Source: Bacillus luti (GTDB lineage Bacteria; Bacillota; Bacilli; Bacillales; Bacillaceae_G). Taken from it: a DNA stretch of 34,503 bases. A program made the position numbers and the translations under genes. Within the stretch, counting starts at the first letter, position 1, and the number at the start of each line of letters is the position of its first letter. A model generated the notes under the pieces. That model saw only the letters and a program-made list of their open reading frames with translations. It did no database searches and was not told the origin of the DNA. Where the stretch lies: assembly GCF_001884105.1 (NCBI RefSeq), contig NZ_MACI01000063.1:1-34503 (forward strand). Direction: 5' to 3'. Below are positions 9,012-16,083 of the stretch, piece after piece.

Positions 9012-9155
9012 CTAACTGTTTATTACTTTAATGGTTTCCCTCTTTTTACTTTTAACAGTAATTTCAGATAAACCGGCCTCTCTTAGTTTGTGAGGCATTT
9101 GTCTCTCGACTCCGTGCATTAACTTTAATAACTTCGTCAGTATTAATGCTATTGT
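9012..9155 (-). pseudogene. possible gene fragment, unrecognised
   Basis: An open stretch of about 47 codons between two stops, containing an internal ATG (9119) that would give a basic 35-residue peptide starting MHGVERQMPHKLREAGLSE. Composition looks protein-like (amphipathic, Lys/Arg/Glu-rich) compared with the AT-rich surroundings, but there is no convincing ribosome binding site. It could be the 3' remnant of a lost gene upstream of sdaC, or chance. Confidence 0.2.
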
Positions 9156-9684
9156 TTACACAAGCCACTAAAGCGCTTTACATACATTTTGCCTCTAATC
9201 ACACACCTTTCTTACTAGTCATCGCATTTTTTATATTTTCTCCAGAGATAATAAATTTTCTCTCGACGCCCTCATTATAACGTGTATATTTATAAAATTA
9301 ATATTTTTATATTTTCAGAAATATTAATTGGATATAATTTTACATGGATAACATTTTACAGTTAGCACTCAACCCTTGTTCCTATCGCTTAAAACTAAAT
9401 GAATTAGCATAAAATACAGTCATATATTATTTATCCAAGTTACTCATTATAAAGATACTTATATTCTTCTTTGTCAAAAAAAATTATTTTAATTAAAAAA
9501 GATATTCTAATAAATAATTAATGTGGTTAAAAAGAAATATCTTTTTAAATGTACCAACCAATTTTTAGGATATATATTATCGATATTGCATTCATATACA
9601 TTTTTAGGAAGCTACGTTTTTTACTTGATGGCAATAAGAGGACCGCTAACATTTTACAAAAAACTACGCTAAACGCAAAAATAC

Positions 9685-9713
9685 AATAAGCTGCCCATAT
9701 CGGGCAGCTTATT
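9685..9713 (-). terminator. terminator of the DUF3888-like gene
   Basis: A 12-bp perfect stem AATAAGCTGCCC/GGGCAGCTTATT with a 5-nt loop, followed on the minus strand by TGTATTTTTG; about 47 bp past the stop of the secreted-protein gene. Confidence 0.75.
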
Positions 9714-9759
9714 TACATAACAATTATTATCAGAGGTGTGCAAACAACTCAATGCAATG

Positions 9760-10443
9760 TCATCTTAATTCGAGTTTTTTCAACTCTTCTTCAGGAATAT
9801 CTCTATGTTTGTAATTAATCGTTTTTACATCATTTCCTTTTATACGAAAAGTAATTGTATCCTCTCCATAAGGCGGATTGTGTGCACCCTCAAAGGTTTG
9901 AATTTGAACAGTTACATAGAAAATAGAGTTTACTTCGTCTTTTTTTATTTCAAGTATTTTTTCAGAACCTCGATCCCATAGTTTTAGTTCCTTATAATAG
10001 TTTTCAACTTCTTTACTTATCGGCTCTAATAAGAGATTCATGACTACTTCTTTTAAAAACTGTTTTGGTACAGGTATTCTGTTGATTTTCTTTCTTTTCA
10101 CATCTATAATCTTCCAAAAGTCACCGCTCTTTTCAACGGTATAAAGAACATTTGTACCATCTGCTTTCCAAAGATGAAAATAACCTTTATTTCCCTTAAT
10201 ATATAATCGTGGTTCATCAATCCACTCACCTTCTGTTTGAACTATACCTAAAAACAGTTGAGTAAGTGGCGTTATCTTATAACCTAATTGATTAAAGTCA
10301 CCAAACGAATAAAGTTCATAACCGGTTAAATCTATGTCAAAGCTTTCATTTCTATTATTTTCTTTTTTTACAATTGCTTGAGTGGAAATACAGGGTAATA
10401 AAAAACTCAGAAAACATATGATACTAATTATTTTTATTTTCAT
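9760..10443 (-). CDS. secreted DUF3888-like protein
   Basis: About 227 residues with an N-terminal signal peptide (Lys-rich start, hydrophobic core, CISTQA before the likely cleavage site). The C-terminal half, with EPISKEVENYYKELK, ILEIKKDE...FYVTVQIQTFEGAHNPPYGEDTITFRI and VKTINYKHRDI, resembles the DUF3888 proteins common in the B. cereus group, whose function is unknown. The N-terminal half (residues about 25-120) is not recognised. The ATG at 10443 is preferred over a GTG at 10455 because GAGGTG lies nine bases before it. Probably exported and monocistronic. Confidence 0.7.
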   Translation of the reverse strand: MKIKIISIICFLSFLLPCISTQAIVKKENNRNESFDIDLTGYELYSFGDFNQLGYKITPLTQLFLGIVQTEGEWIDEPRLYIKGNKGYFHLWKADGTNVLYTVEKSGDFWKIIDVKRKKINRIPVPKQFLKEVVMNLLLEPISKEVENYYKELKLWDRGSEKILEIKKDEVNSIFYVTVQIQTFEGAHNPPYGEDTITFRIKGNDVKTINYKHRDIPEEELKKLELR

Positions 10444-10530
10444 ACCATCAATCACCTCTTTTATTAAAATGCAACAAAAGAGATGATATTATTGCACAAT
10501 CCACCCTATCAAAAATACCGAATGTACGCT

Positions 10531-10863
10531 TTAAAATCCCCCATTAACTAGCTCTTTTATCGAGTTCAATTTTGCAGAAAGCTCAATAAACCATTCTTCA
10601 TCTCCTGTTAATAACGCAAGGTCTATAAGATAAAGGATTTGCTCCTTATTGATTGCTTTTGATTCAGGGAGTTTGTTAACGTGTTTACTAAAGAGTAAAA
10701 TCGCTTCATTGTTTGTGTACTTGTCGTCACGTTTCACAATACTAACTGTAACTACATCTTCCACTTCATCAAGTGATACAATGTAACCAAGTATGAATTC
10801 ACCCTCATTTGATATTCCACGAACCCAATCTCCAACTTTTAAAACATGGTTATTATTTGACAT
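10531..10863 (-). CDS. IDEAL-domain protein
   Basis: A 110-residue cytoplasmic protein. Its last third, INKEQILYLIDLALLTGDEE followed by WFIELSAKLNSI, matches the short IDEAL domain of Bacillus proteins (hydrophobic helix with Ile-Asp-x-Ala-Leu, then Asp and Phe). The N-terminal part, VGDWVRGISNEGEFILGYIVSLDEVEDVVTV, looks like a small SH3-like beta barrel. Function of such proteins is unclear. Start chosen at 10863 (MSNNNHVLKVGDWV) because AAGGTGA lies nine bases upstream; a GTG at 10875 sits inside that ribosome binding site. Confidence 0.75.
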   Translation of the reverse strand: MSNNNHVLKVGDWVRGISNEGEFILGYIVSLDEVEDVVTVSIVKRDDKYTNNEAILLFSKHVNKLPESKAINKEQILYLIDLALLTGDEEWFIELSAKLNSIKELVNGGF

Positions 10864-10987
10864 TATACTTTTCACCTTCTTACAATTTATTTTTTCGTGA
10901 CGCTAAACAAGATATAAAAACTAAACTGTATTATTTTTTATTACATTTAAATGTTAAGAACTCACGGCTATATAGCCATTAAGTCGC

Positions 10988-11401
10988 TTAACGTTCTTGA
11001 TTGATAAGATCAACAACTTCTTTCATTGTATAATTCTTTAAATATTCACCTAGATGTTCTTCTGCACCTAAGAAAATAGTGAAAAGAACTTTTCGCATAT
11101 TCGAACCCACAATACATTGACCATTTGATTCAGGACACTTAGGCTGCAAAGCACCTTCAGAGGTTAGTTGATAAATATGCCAAAGATTAACTTCACTTAA
11201 ATCACAAGCGAAAATAAAACCTCCACCAGTTCCCTCTTTTGATTGTATAAACTTATGTTTTTTTAACAAACTTAGCACTTTGCGAATGCGTACTGGATGG
11301 ACACCTGCACTTTCTGAAATAGCACTACTTGTTGACATCCGGTCTGGTTGTAAAGCTAAATAAGTTAAACTGTGTATGGCCAAGGTAAAGTCGCTGTTCA
11401 T
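10988..11401 (-). CDS. saiR: Rrf2-family repressor SaiR
   Basis: A 137-residue Rrf2-type winged-helix regulator: N-terminal helix MNSDFTLAIHSLTYLAL, HTH around SAISESAGVHPVRIRKVLSLLKK (residues 26-48) and the glycine-rich wing GTGGGF (57-62). Cys66, Cys89 and Cys96 (KCPESNGQC) are present, not the CX7CX5C-type Fe-S cluster of IscR/NsrR, so thiol sensing is more likely. Its position downstream of spxA2 matches B. anthracis SaiR, a Rrf2 protein reported to repress spxA2. RBS AGGAGG. A candidate SaiR box (11449-11469) lies in its own upstream region, suggesting autoregulation. Confidence 0.8.
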   Translation of the reverse strand: MNSDFTLAIHSLTYLALQPDRMSTSSAISESAGVHPVRIRKVLSLLKKHKFIQSKEGTGGGFIFACDLSEVNLWHIYQLTSEGALQPKCPESNGQCIVGSNMRKVLFTIFLGAEEHLGEYLKNYTMKEVVDLINQER

Positions 11402-11447
11402 TGTTTTCCTCCTACAATCAAAAAATATTGTTTTTCATATATTAACA

Positions 11448-11470
11448 TACTGTAGCCATAAATATTACAG
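11448..11470. promoter_or_regulatory. candidate SaiR box upstream of saiR
   Basis: Read on the minus strand: CTGTAA-N9-CTACAG, a 21-bp interrupted palindrome one base off the CTGTAA-N9-TTACAG site over the spxA2 promoter (12358-12378). It lies about 50 bp upstream of the saiR start. Assignment is by motif sharing between the two likely SaiR targets. Confidence 0.5.
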
Positions 11471-11565
11471 ATAGGTTAGCCAGACGTTAAAATATATAAG
11501 AACCACACGTAGCATAAAAAAATAGATTCCATAACTTCATTTAGCTTTTTAAATTAAAAATACAT

Positions 11566-11700
11566 TTAAAGACTCCATTGTTTCTTAACTTGTTCTTCTG
11601 CCAATTGTTTAATTTTTGTCCATATCGTATCTTTGCTTACAATAACATTTGTTTGATAATTTCTATCGTTATAATTGACTGTAACACATACTTCTATCAT
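11566..11700 (-). CDS. BA3454-family small stress protein
   Basis: A 44-residue ORF with an AAAGGAG ribosome binding site at good distance. It starts MIEVCVTVNYNDRNYQTNVI and ends with a charged helix, EEQVKKQWSL. This matches what I recall of the BA3454 family of very small B. cereus-group stress-response proteins; function unknown. It sits 46 bp downstream of spxA2 in the same direction and ahead of saiR, so it is probably the middle gene of a spxA2 - small protein - saiR operon. One beta hairpin followed by one helix is the likely fold. Confidence 0.75.
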   Translation of the reverse strand: MIEVCVTVNYNDRNYQTNVIVSKDTIWTKIKQLAEEQVKKQWSL

Positions 11701-11746
11701 CTTCTGTTTACTCCTTTCAAAAAATTTCCTTTCACACTATTACTTA

Positions 11747-12142
11747 TTAATTAGCCAACTTTTGCAGTTCAATGTTCAAGAATGTTCGAACGCTACGTGG
11801 TAAAAATTTTCGAATTTCTTCCTCATTAAAACCAATTTGCAATCTTTTCTCGTCCAGCATAATTGGGCGACGCAACATTAGTGGATGCTCAATTATTAAT
11901 TTATAAAATTCATTCAGCGAAAGCTCATCTATATTTATATTTAAGTCTTGAAAAGTTTTGGATCTAGTTGAAATAATTTCAGTAGCACCCTCTTCTGTTA
12001 AACGAAGAATGGATTTAAGTTCATCCACTGTCATAGAATTGGATACGATGTTTTTTTCAGTATAATCAATTTGATTCTCTTCAAGCCATGCTTTTGCTTT
12101 TCGACATGAACCACAGCTTGCTGTTGTATATAAAACCACCAT
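11747..12142 (-). CDS. spxA2: Spx-family RNA polymerase-binding stress regulator SpxA2
   Basis: A 131-residue ArsC-fold protein very close to B. subtilis Spx. The redox switch Cys10-Gly-Ser-Cys13, Gly52 (contact with the RNA polymerase alpha C-terminal domain), ISTRSK with Arg60, and the RRPIMLDEKRLQIGF block with Arg92 are all kept, so it should be an active thiol-stress transcription regulator and not an arsenate reductase. Its linkage to an Rrf2 gene identifies it as the SpxA2 paralogue. RBS AAGGAGTGAGTG. Two control systems are visible upstream: a candidate SaiR box on a proximal promoter (12357-12391) and two HxlR-type units (12502-12693) shared with a divergent hxlR gene. Confidence 0.88.
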   Translation of the reverse strand: MVVLYTTASCGSCRKAKAWLEENQIDYTEKNIVSNSMTVDELKSILRLTEEGATEIISTRSKTFQDLNINIDELSLNEFYKLIIEHPLMLRRPIMLDEKRLQIGFNEEEIRKFLPRSVRTFLNIELQKLAN

Positions 12143-12217
12143 ATTTCACTCACTCCTTTAATGTTCTTTATGAAACGTACATTTTAAATATCAATTATTG
12201 AAATGTATTAAAAAAAA

Positions 12218-12391
12218 TTACAGTTTAGAATCAAATACACGTAATATTATTTATTCAGCAATGTTTCGTTTATTTCTACTATTCGTTTCATGCTTCTTCT
12301 ATAAATTGATTGAAACTACATTTTACAGACGATAACAACTCACTTCTAAAAATCTTACTGTAATTCTAAACTTTACAGTTCAATTAATCAA
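12218..12391 (-). promoter_or_regulatory. spxA2 proximal promoter with SaiR-like operator
   Basis: On the minus strand, -35 TTGATT (12391-12386), a 17-bp spacer and -10 TAGAAT (12368-12363). A palindrome ACTGTAA-N9-TTACAGT (12357-12379) covers the spacer and -10, the classic place for a repressor. A further partial copy, TTACAGTTTAGAAT at 12218-12231, repeats the same bases in inverted order downstream of the start of transcription. The leader to the spxA2 ATG would be about 210 nt. No ORF lies in 12143-12746. Confidence 0.6.
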
Positions 12392-12501
12392 CTGTTAAGT
12401 CTTGGAATAATTAATCATTTTTTTGTTTGAATTTCCCCATAGTGTTATAGCGAACCAATTTCCAATGCACTTCAAAATACATTTTATTCATTTCTTACTT
12501 A

Positions 12502-12693
12502 CATGTGCTATTATGAAATATATTTAGCATAATAAAAAGTACGCACTTTAAAGTGTTATAGGTACTAAAAAGTAACGTATGTATTTTCTAGTACAGTTCT
12601 GCTTATTTCTCTCTTACATCGGTTATTATGAACAATATTTAGCACAATAAATAGTACGCACTTTAAGGTATTATAGGCACTAAAAAGAAATAA
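12502..12693 (-). promoter_or_regulatory. two HxlR-type promoter/operator units between spxA2 and hxlR
   Basis: Unit 1: CATAAT complement at about 12510-12515, half-site array from AAAAAGTACGCACTTTAAAG (12535-12554) to GGTACTAAAAAGTA (12560-12574). Unit 2: -10 at about 12624-12629, array from AGTACGCACTTTAAGG (12653 onwards) to about 12687. As at the other loci the -10 element points away from the regulator gene, here towards spxA2, giving a leader of about 350 nt or more. Confidence 0.68.
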
Positions 12694-12746
12694 TTTTAGT
12701 ATGTACACCCAAAACTGTAATCTAAATTTATCAAAGGAGTTTTTTT

Positions 12747-13091
12747 ATGAAGACATATAATATTCCTGTCGAAGCAACTTTAGAAGTTATTGGTGGAAAG
12801 TGGAAAGTCGTTATCCTTTGCCATTTAAAGAAAGGAACAAAAAGAACGAGCGAATTAAAGCGTTTAATGCCTGGTATTACTCAAAAAATGTTAACACAAC
12901 AATTACGTGAATTAGAAGAAGATGATGTAATTCAAAGAAAAGTATATGACCAAGTACCACCGAAAGTAGAGTATTCTTTAACTAATTACGGTTCGTCTTT
13001 AGGAGCCATACTCGATTCCCTCTGCACTTGGGGCGAAGTTCATCTTGAAAAAAACGGGAACACATCCATGCTTATTACAGCCGATGAATAA
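12747..13091 (+). CDS. HxlR/DUF24-family transcriptional regulator (paralogue 1)
   Basis: A 114-residue winged-helix protein. Diagnostic motifs are TLEVIGGKWKVVILCHL (residues 11-27), RTSELKRLMPGITQKMLTQQ, LRELEEDDVI and VPPKVEYSLT, all signature HxlR. The Cys that precedes Pro in redox-sensing family members (YodB, CatR, HypR) is replaced by Ile6; Cys25 remains. RBS AAAGGAG. It is about 85 percent identical by eye to the gene at 15686-16030, including the same C-terminal NGNTSMLITA tail. Divergent from spxA2 with the shared operator array between them. Confidence 0.88.
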   Translation: MKTYNIPVEATLEVIGGKWKVVILCHLKKGTKRTSELKRLMPGITQKMLTQQLRELEEDDVIQRKVYDQVPPKVEYSLTNYGSSLGAILDSLCTWGEVHLEKNGNTSMLITADE

Positions 13092-13121
13092 TAACTGTTT
13101 CTATTATAACTATATTGAAGA

Positions 13122-13164
13122 CAAAAAATAGGTCGAGGCAATACGTGCCCCAACCTATTTTTTA
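13122..13164. terminator. bidirectional terminator between convergent genes
   Basis: AAAAAATAGGT and its complement with two inner mismatches, then GGCA/TGCC, form a stem-loop between hxlR paralogue 1 and the convergent GntR gene, overlapping the latter's stop codon. T runs follow in both directions. Confidence 0.8.
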
Positions 13165-13899
13165 TACCTCTTTATAACTTTTTGCAGTAATAACTGTTTC
13201 AAATTCAAAGGTTTCTGGCAGATGATCAGCATAAGAGTATTCAAAAGTTCGTCCATCAGTCAAGTAGGCTACTTGTTCGACTCGCATTAAAAAGTCATGA
13301 TTTGTTAAGCTCATAAACTGCTTTTCCCTATCATCTGGACGAACCCCTTTGACCCTAACAACGGATGTTCCTACTTCAAGACCTAGTTTATTTTGAATGT
13401 GTGAATATATCGACTCCTCTAAAACAGAAACCTCAACACCCGGTATGACCGAAATAGGCATCCATGTATGCTCCATAATCGTTGGGATACTGTGAATGAT
13501 GCGGAGGCGGATGATTTTATATACAAAATCCCCGACTGAAATGCCCAATTTTTCAGCAATTATTTCATCGGCACCGACAATCGTAAATTCGATAATTTCA
13601 CTTTCTACCTCACTGCCGTAAACAGCTTTCGTACCTGTTAAAGTTTGAATCATTCGTGCCTTTTCCTGCTGCCGCCAATCTTGAACGACTGTTCCACTTC
13701 CGCGCCGGCGGATGATGTAGCCGTCTCTAACTAACAGATCCAGCGCTTTTTTTATGGTAAGGACTGAAACGCCAAATTCTTCAGCAAGGATGGGACTGCT
13801 TGGAATTTTTTCGTTAATTTTATATTCACCGTCTAAAATCTGCTGTTTAATTTTTTGGTAAATGCCGAGGTATTTTACTTGTGTTGATCCACTTGCCAT
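13162..13899 (-). CDS. GntR-family regulator with UTRA domain (HutC subfamily)
   Basis: A 245-residue regulator. Residues about 8-75 form the GntR winged helix (YLGIYQKIKQQILDGEY, IPSSPILAEEFGVSVLTIKK, RRGSGTVV); residues about 90-235 form a UTRA ligand-binding domain (EHTWMPISVIPGV, then RVEQVAYLTDGRTFEYSYADH). The ligand is probably a sugar, sugar phosphate or other small metabolite. The start at 13899 (MASGSTQ) is preferred because AGGAGG is seven bases before it; the ATG two codons upstream touches the ribosome binding site. It lies 32 bp behind the YhhX-like dehydrogenase gene and is probably co-transcribed with it, so it is its likely local regulator. Confidence 0.85.
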   Translation of the reverse strand: MASGSTQVKYLGIYQKIKQQILDGEYKINEKIPSSPILAEEFGVSVLTIKKALDLLVRDGYIIRRRGSGTVVQDWRQQEKARMIQTLTGTKAVYGSEVESEIIEFTIVGADEIIAEKLGISVGDFVYKIIRLRIIHSIPTIMEHTWMPISVIPGVEVSVLEESIYSHIQNKLGLEVGTSVVRVKGVRPDDREKQFMSLTNHDFLMRVEQVAYLTDGRTFEYSYADHLPETFEFETVITAKSYKEV

Positions 13900-13931
13900 T
13901 TCCATACCTCCTTTATGCTGTATTCCCTCTT

Positions 13932-14993
13932 CTATTCATTCAAGTTTAAAGCCTCAAGTTTATAAACTGAAGGTGATGGAGCAGCAAATCCGTTTTCTAA
14001 GATTTCAATATTCGTTACCGCTTCTTCATCTTTCACAAGTTTAGGTGCACCATTTACGATTGTTTCATACGCTGCATCATAGAAACGACCGTAATCACCA
14101 AGCGGCGTTTTAATTTGTTTTTCAATCCAATCACCGTTTGCATTTTGATATTTAGCAATTCCATAATACATCGGCGAATCTTCACCAAATCCTGCACTCT
14201 CAGGCATAATCCCCGCTTTCAAATCATTTTCCTGCTGATCTTCACCATACTTAATAAACGATCCATTTGTTCCATGAACGATAAAGCGCGGATAATCTTT
14301 CGCTACAACATGGTTCGTTTTCAGTTTAATTTTCAGCTGATTTCCGTAATGTAGACCCACATCGAAATAGTTATCAACCGCATCTTCCACTTCATTATTA
14401 CGAATATCGTATGTCACCGTATCAGGACGACCAAATAGTGAAATCATACGGTCCATCGTATGAATACCTAAGCTATAAAATGAACCTTCTTCTTTTGGCC
14501 CTTCGTGAGTGATTGAACCAGGACGGAAATAATCAATATGCGATTCAACCTCAACGATATCACCAAGGAATCCTTGTTCTACAACTTGCTTCACCGCTAA
14601 AAAATCACCATCAAAACGGCGATTTTGATAAGGCATAACTACTACACCTTTCTCTCGTCCTAAAGCTAATAATTCTTTCGCATGTTCTACTGTATCGCAA
14701 AATGGTTTTTCAACGATAACTGATTTTCCAGCAAGTATAACTTTTTTCGCTAATTCGTAATGCGTATGTGCTGGCGTACAGACCGTCACCACTTGAATTT
14801 CTTGATCATTCAACAATTCATCCAAATCAGTAGTGAAACTAACACCTTTCTCCTCATATGGAGCCGCTAATTCTTCATTAATTTGACGTACAAAAATCGT
14901 TTTTACTTTTATATTTTCACGTGTATTTACATACGGTAAGTGATAGCGGTTAGCTGATTTTCCAAATCCAATAAAGCCCATTGTTAGTGTCAT
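13932..14993 (-). CDS. Gfo/Idh/MocA-family oxidoreductase, YhhX-like
   Basis: A 353-residue NAD(P)-dependent dehydrogenase strikingly like E. coli YhhX: GFIGFGKSANRYHLPYV (residues 6-22, Rossmann dinucleotide loop), VVTVCTPAHTH (68-78), the family signature EKPF (95-98), MPYQNRRFDGDF (119-130), FYSLGIHTMD (171-180) with the catalytic His, and a C-terminal DYGRFYDAAYETI segment. Substrate is not established for this group; sugar or inositol derivatives are typical of the superfamily. The ATG at 14993 has GGAAG nine bases upstream; a TTG at 15002 is less suitable. Followed by the GntR gene. A TATAAT element near 15037-15042 is a likely promoter -10. Confidence 0.88.
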   Translation of the reverse strand: MTLTMGFIGFGKSANRYHLPYVNTRENIKVKTIFVRQINEELAAPYEEKGVSFTTDLDELLNDQEIQVVTVCTPAHTHYELAKKVILAGKSVIVEKPFCDTVEHAKELLALGREKGVVVMPYQNRRFDGDFLAVKQVVEQGFLGDIVEVESHIDYFRPGSITHEGPKEEGSFYSLGIHTMDRMISLFGRPDTVTYDIRNNEVEDAVDNYFDVGLHYGNQLKIKLKTNHVVAKDYPRFIVHGTNGSFIKYGEDQQENDLKAGIMPESAGFGEDSPMYYGIAKYQNANGDWIEKQIKTPLGDYGRFYDAAYETIVNGAPKLVKDEEAVTNIEILENGFAAPSPSVYKLEALNLNE

Positions 14994-15089
14994 ATGTTTC
15001 AACTTCCTTGCTCATATATTTTCGATTCTATACTTATTATATATTTTTATTACCGAAAGTATATAGTTTTAGTTTTGAAATTATATATA

Positions 15090-15131
15090 AAAAAATCCGA
15101 GATAGAAATCATTTTCTGATTCCCACCTCGG
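15090..15131 (-). terminator. terminator of hxlR paralogue 2
   Basis: CCGAGATAGAAATCA pairs imperfectly with its downstream partner ending CTCGG, and on the minus strand the stem is followed by ATTTTTTTATA. It lies 37 bp past the stop of the 15168 gene and insulates the YhhX-like gene downstream. Confidence 0.75.
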
Positions 15132-15167
15132 CTTTAGGTGATGTTTTCAATATTACATATATAGATG

Positions 15168-15494
15168 TCACTTAACTTTACTATTTTTTCTATCTATGCA
15201 CCGTTCTCCCCAAACGGTCAATTGATTTAATACATTTTGCAAAGACCACCCATAATCAGTTAAGGAGTATTCTACTCGGGGTGGAATTTCTTTATAGATT
15301 TCACGTGTAATCACACCATCATCTTCCAGCTCACGTAGTTGTTGCGTCAACATTCTAACAGAAATTTCAGGAATTAGACGCTGCAACTCGCTCGTTCGCT
15401 TCGTTCCTTTCGTTAAGTGGCATAAAATGACAACCTTCCACTTTCCCCCGATAATTTCTAAAGTTGCTTCTATCGGTATATTATATTGTTTCAC
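15168..15494 (-). CDS. HxlR/DUF24-family transcriptional regulator (paralogue 2)
   Basis: A 108-residue HxlR protein with ATLEIIGGKWKVVILCHL, KRTSELQRLIPEISVRMLTQQ and IPPRVEYSLTDYG. Like its two neighbours it has Ile where redox-sensing relatives carry Cys before the proline. It diverges from paralogues 1 and 3 (SVRML for TQKML; distinct C-terminus ending RCIDRKNSKVK). GTG start at 15492-15494 with GGAGGGG upstream. Its upstream region (15568-15618) has only a decayed operator unit lacking the CATAAT element, and no divergent target gene is attached, so its partner may have been lost. Confidence 0.85.
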   Translation of the reverse strand: MKQYNIPIEATLEIIGGKWKVVILCHLTKGTKRTSELQRLIPEISVRMLTQQLRELEDDGVITREIYKEIPPRVEYSLTDYGWSLQNVLNQLTVWGERCIDRKNSKVK

Positions 15495-15567
15495 GCGATT
15501 TCCCCTCCTTTTTTCTAAATTTCTTCTCTATTGTTGCGTAAAAACAGATAATTTTCTATACGGAACA

Positions 15568-15618
15568 TTTTAGTTCCTACAGCACAAAAAAGTACCTATA
15601 TTACAAAAAAGTAATTAT
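15568..15618. promoter_or_regulatory. degenerate HxlR-type half-site array
   Basis: TTTTAGTTCCTACAGCAC, AAAAAAGTACC and AAAAAAGTAATTATG follow the order and spacing of the intact unit at 16180-16225 but several half-sites have changed, and the CATAAT -10 is missing. It lies 75-125 bp upstream of hxlR paralogue 2. Confidence 0.4.
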
Positions 15619-15645
15619 GCCGTTTAAAAATCTCCCTCTATACAA

Positions 15646-15682
15646 AAAGAAAAAACGAGCGTATTTTCGCTCGTTTTTTCTT
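15646..15682 (-). terminator. terminator of hxlR paralogue 3
   Basis: A perfect 16-bp stem AAAGAAAAAACGAGCG with its complement, 6-nt loop and T run on both strands, immediately beyond the stop at 15686. Confidence 0.85.
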
Positions 15683-15685
15683 TCT

Positions 15686-16030
15686 TTATTCAGCTGCTGT
15701 TATAAGCATAGACGTATTACCATTCTTTTCAAGATAATTTTCTCCCCAGTTACAAAGAGAATCAAGTATAGAATCTAATGAATGACCGTAATCCGTTAAA
15801 GAATACTCTACTTTTGGCGGCACTTGATTATACACTTTTCTCTCGATTACACCATCTTCTTCTAATTCACGTAATTGCTGTGTTAACATCTTTTGTGTAA
15901 TACCAGACATTAATTGTTTTAATTCGCACGTTCTCTTTTTGTCTTTCTTTAAATGACAAAGGATAACGACTTTCCACTTTCCACCGATAACCTCTAAAGT
16001 CGCCTCTACAGGAATATTGTATGTTTTCAT
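15686..16030 (-). CDS. HxlR/DUF24-family transcriptional regulator (paralogue 3)
   Basis: A 114-residue close paralogue of the 12747 gene, in opposite orientation. It has the same MKTYNIPVEATLEVIGGKWK start and NGNTSMLITA tail, with an extra Cys35 in KRTCELK next to the shared Cys25; the usual sensor Cys is Ile6. Start chosen at 16030 where AAAGGAG precedes ATG; a longer reading frame to 16063 has no ribosome binding site. Divergent from the aldo-keto reductase at 16414 with a two-unit operator array between them, the standard HxlR regulator/target layout. Whether it represses or activates cannot be told. Confidence 0.87.
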   Translation of the reverse strand: MKTYNIPVEATLEVIGGKWKVVILCHLKKDKKRTCELKQLMSGITQKMLTQQLRELEEDGVIERKVYNQVPPKVEYSLTDYGHSLDSILDSLCNWGENYLEKNGNTSMLITAAE

Positions 16031-16083
16031 ATAAAAATCTCCTTTAATAATTTTATAAGACAAATAAGCTAAAACATTTAAAT

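Larger units (their letters stand above)
8743..9684. other. gene-poor AT-rich leader/intergenic region upstream of sdaC
   Basis: About 0.94 kb without a convincing gene. It contains a cre-like site at 8906-8919, a short coding-like stretch at 9012-9155 on the minus strand, an AAAGCGCTTT core at 9170-9179 (a second, poorer cre candidate), and an imperfect inverted repeat of AAAAAGATATT (about 9497-9508 with 9532-9546). From 9290 to 9600 the DNA is extremely AT-rich. No T-box, riboswitch or tRNA pattern was recognised. Confidence 0.5.

Noticed and set aside
9495-9550. AT-rich inverted repeat considered as a terminator or riboswitch
   Set aside because: Pairing is imperfect with a long AT loop and no conserved aptamer features; chance is likely in such AT-rich DNA.
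12747-16030. Composite transposon flanked by the two inverted hxlR copies
   Set aside because: No transposase, no insertion-sequence ends and no target duplications were seen; duplication of a regulator gene explains it.
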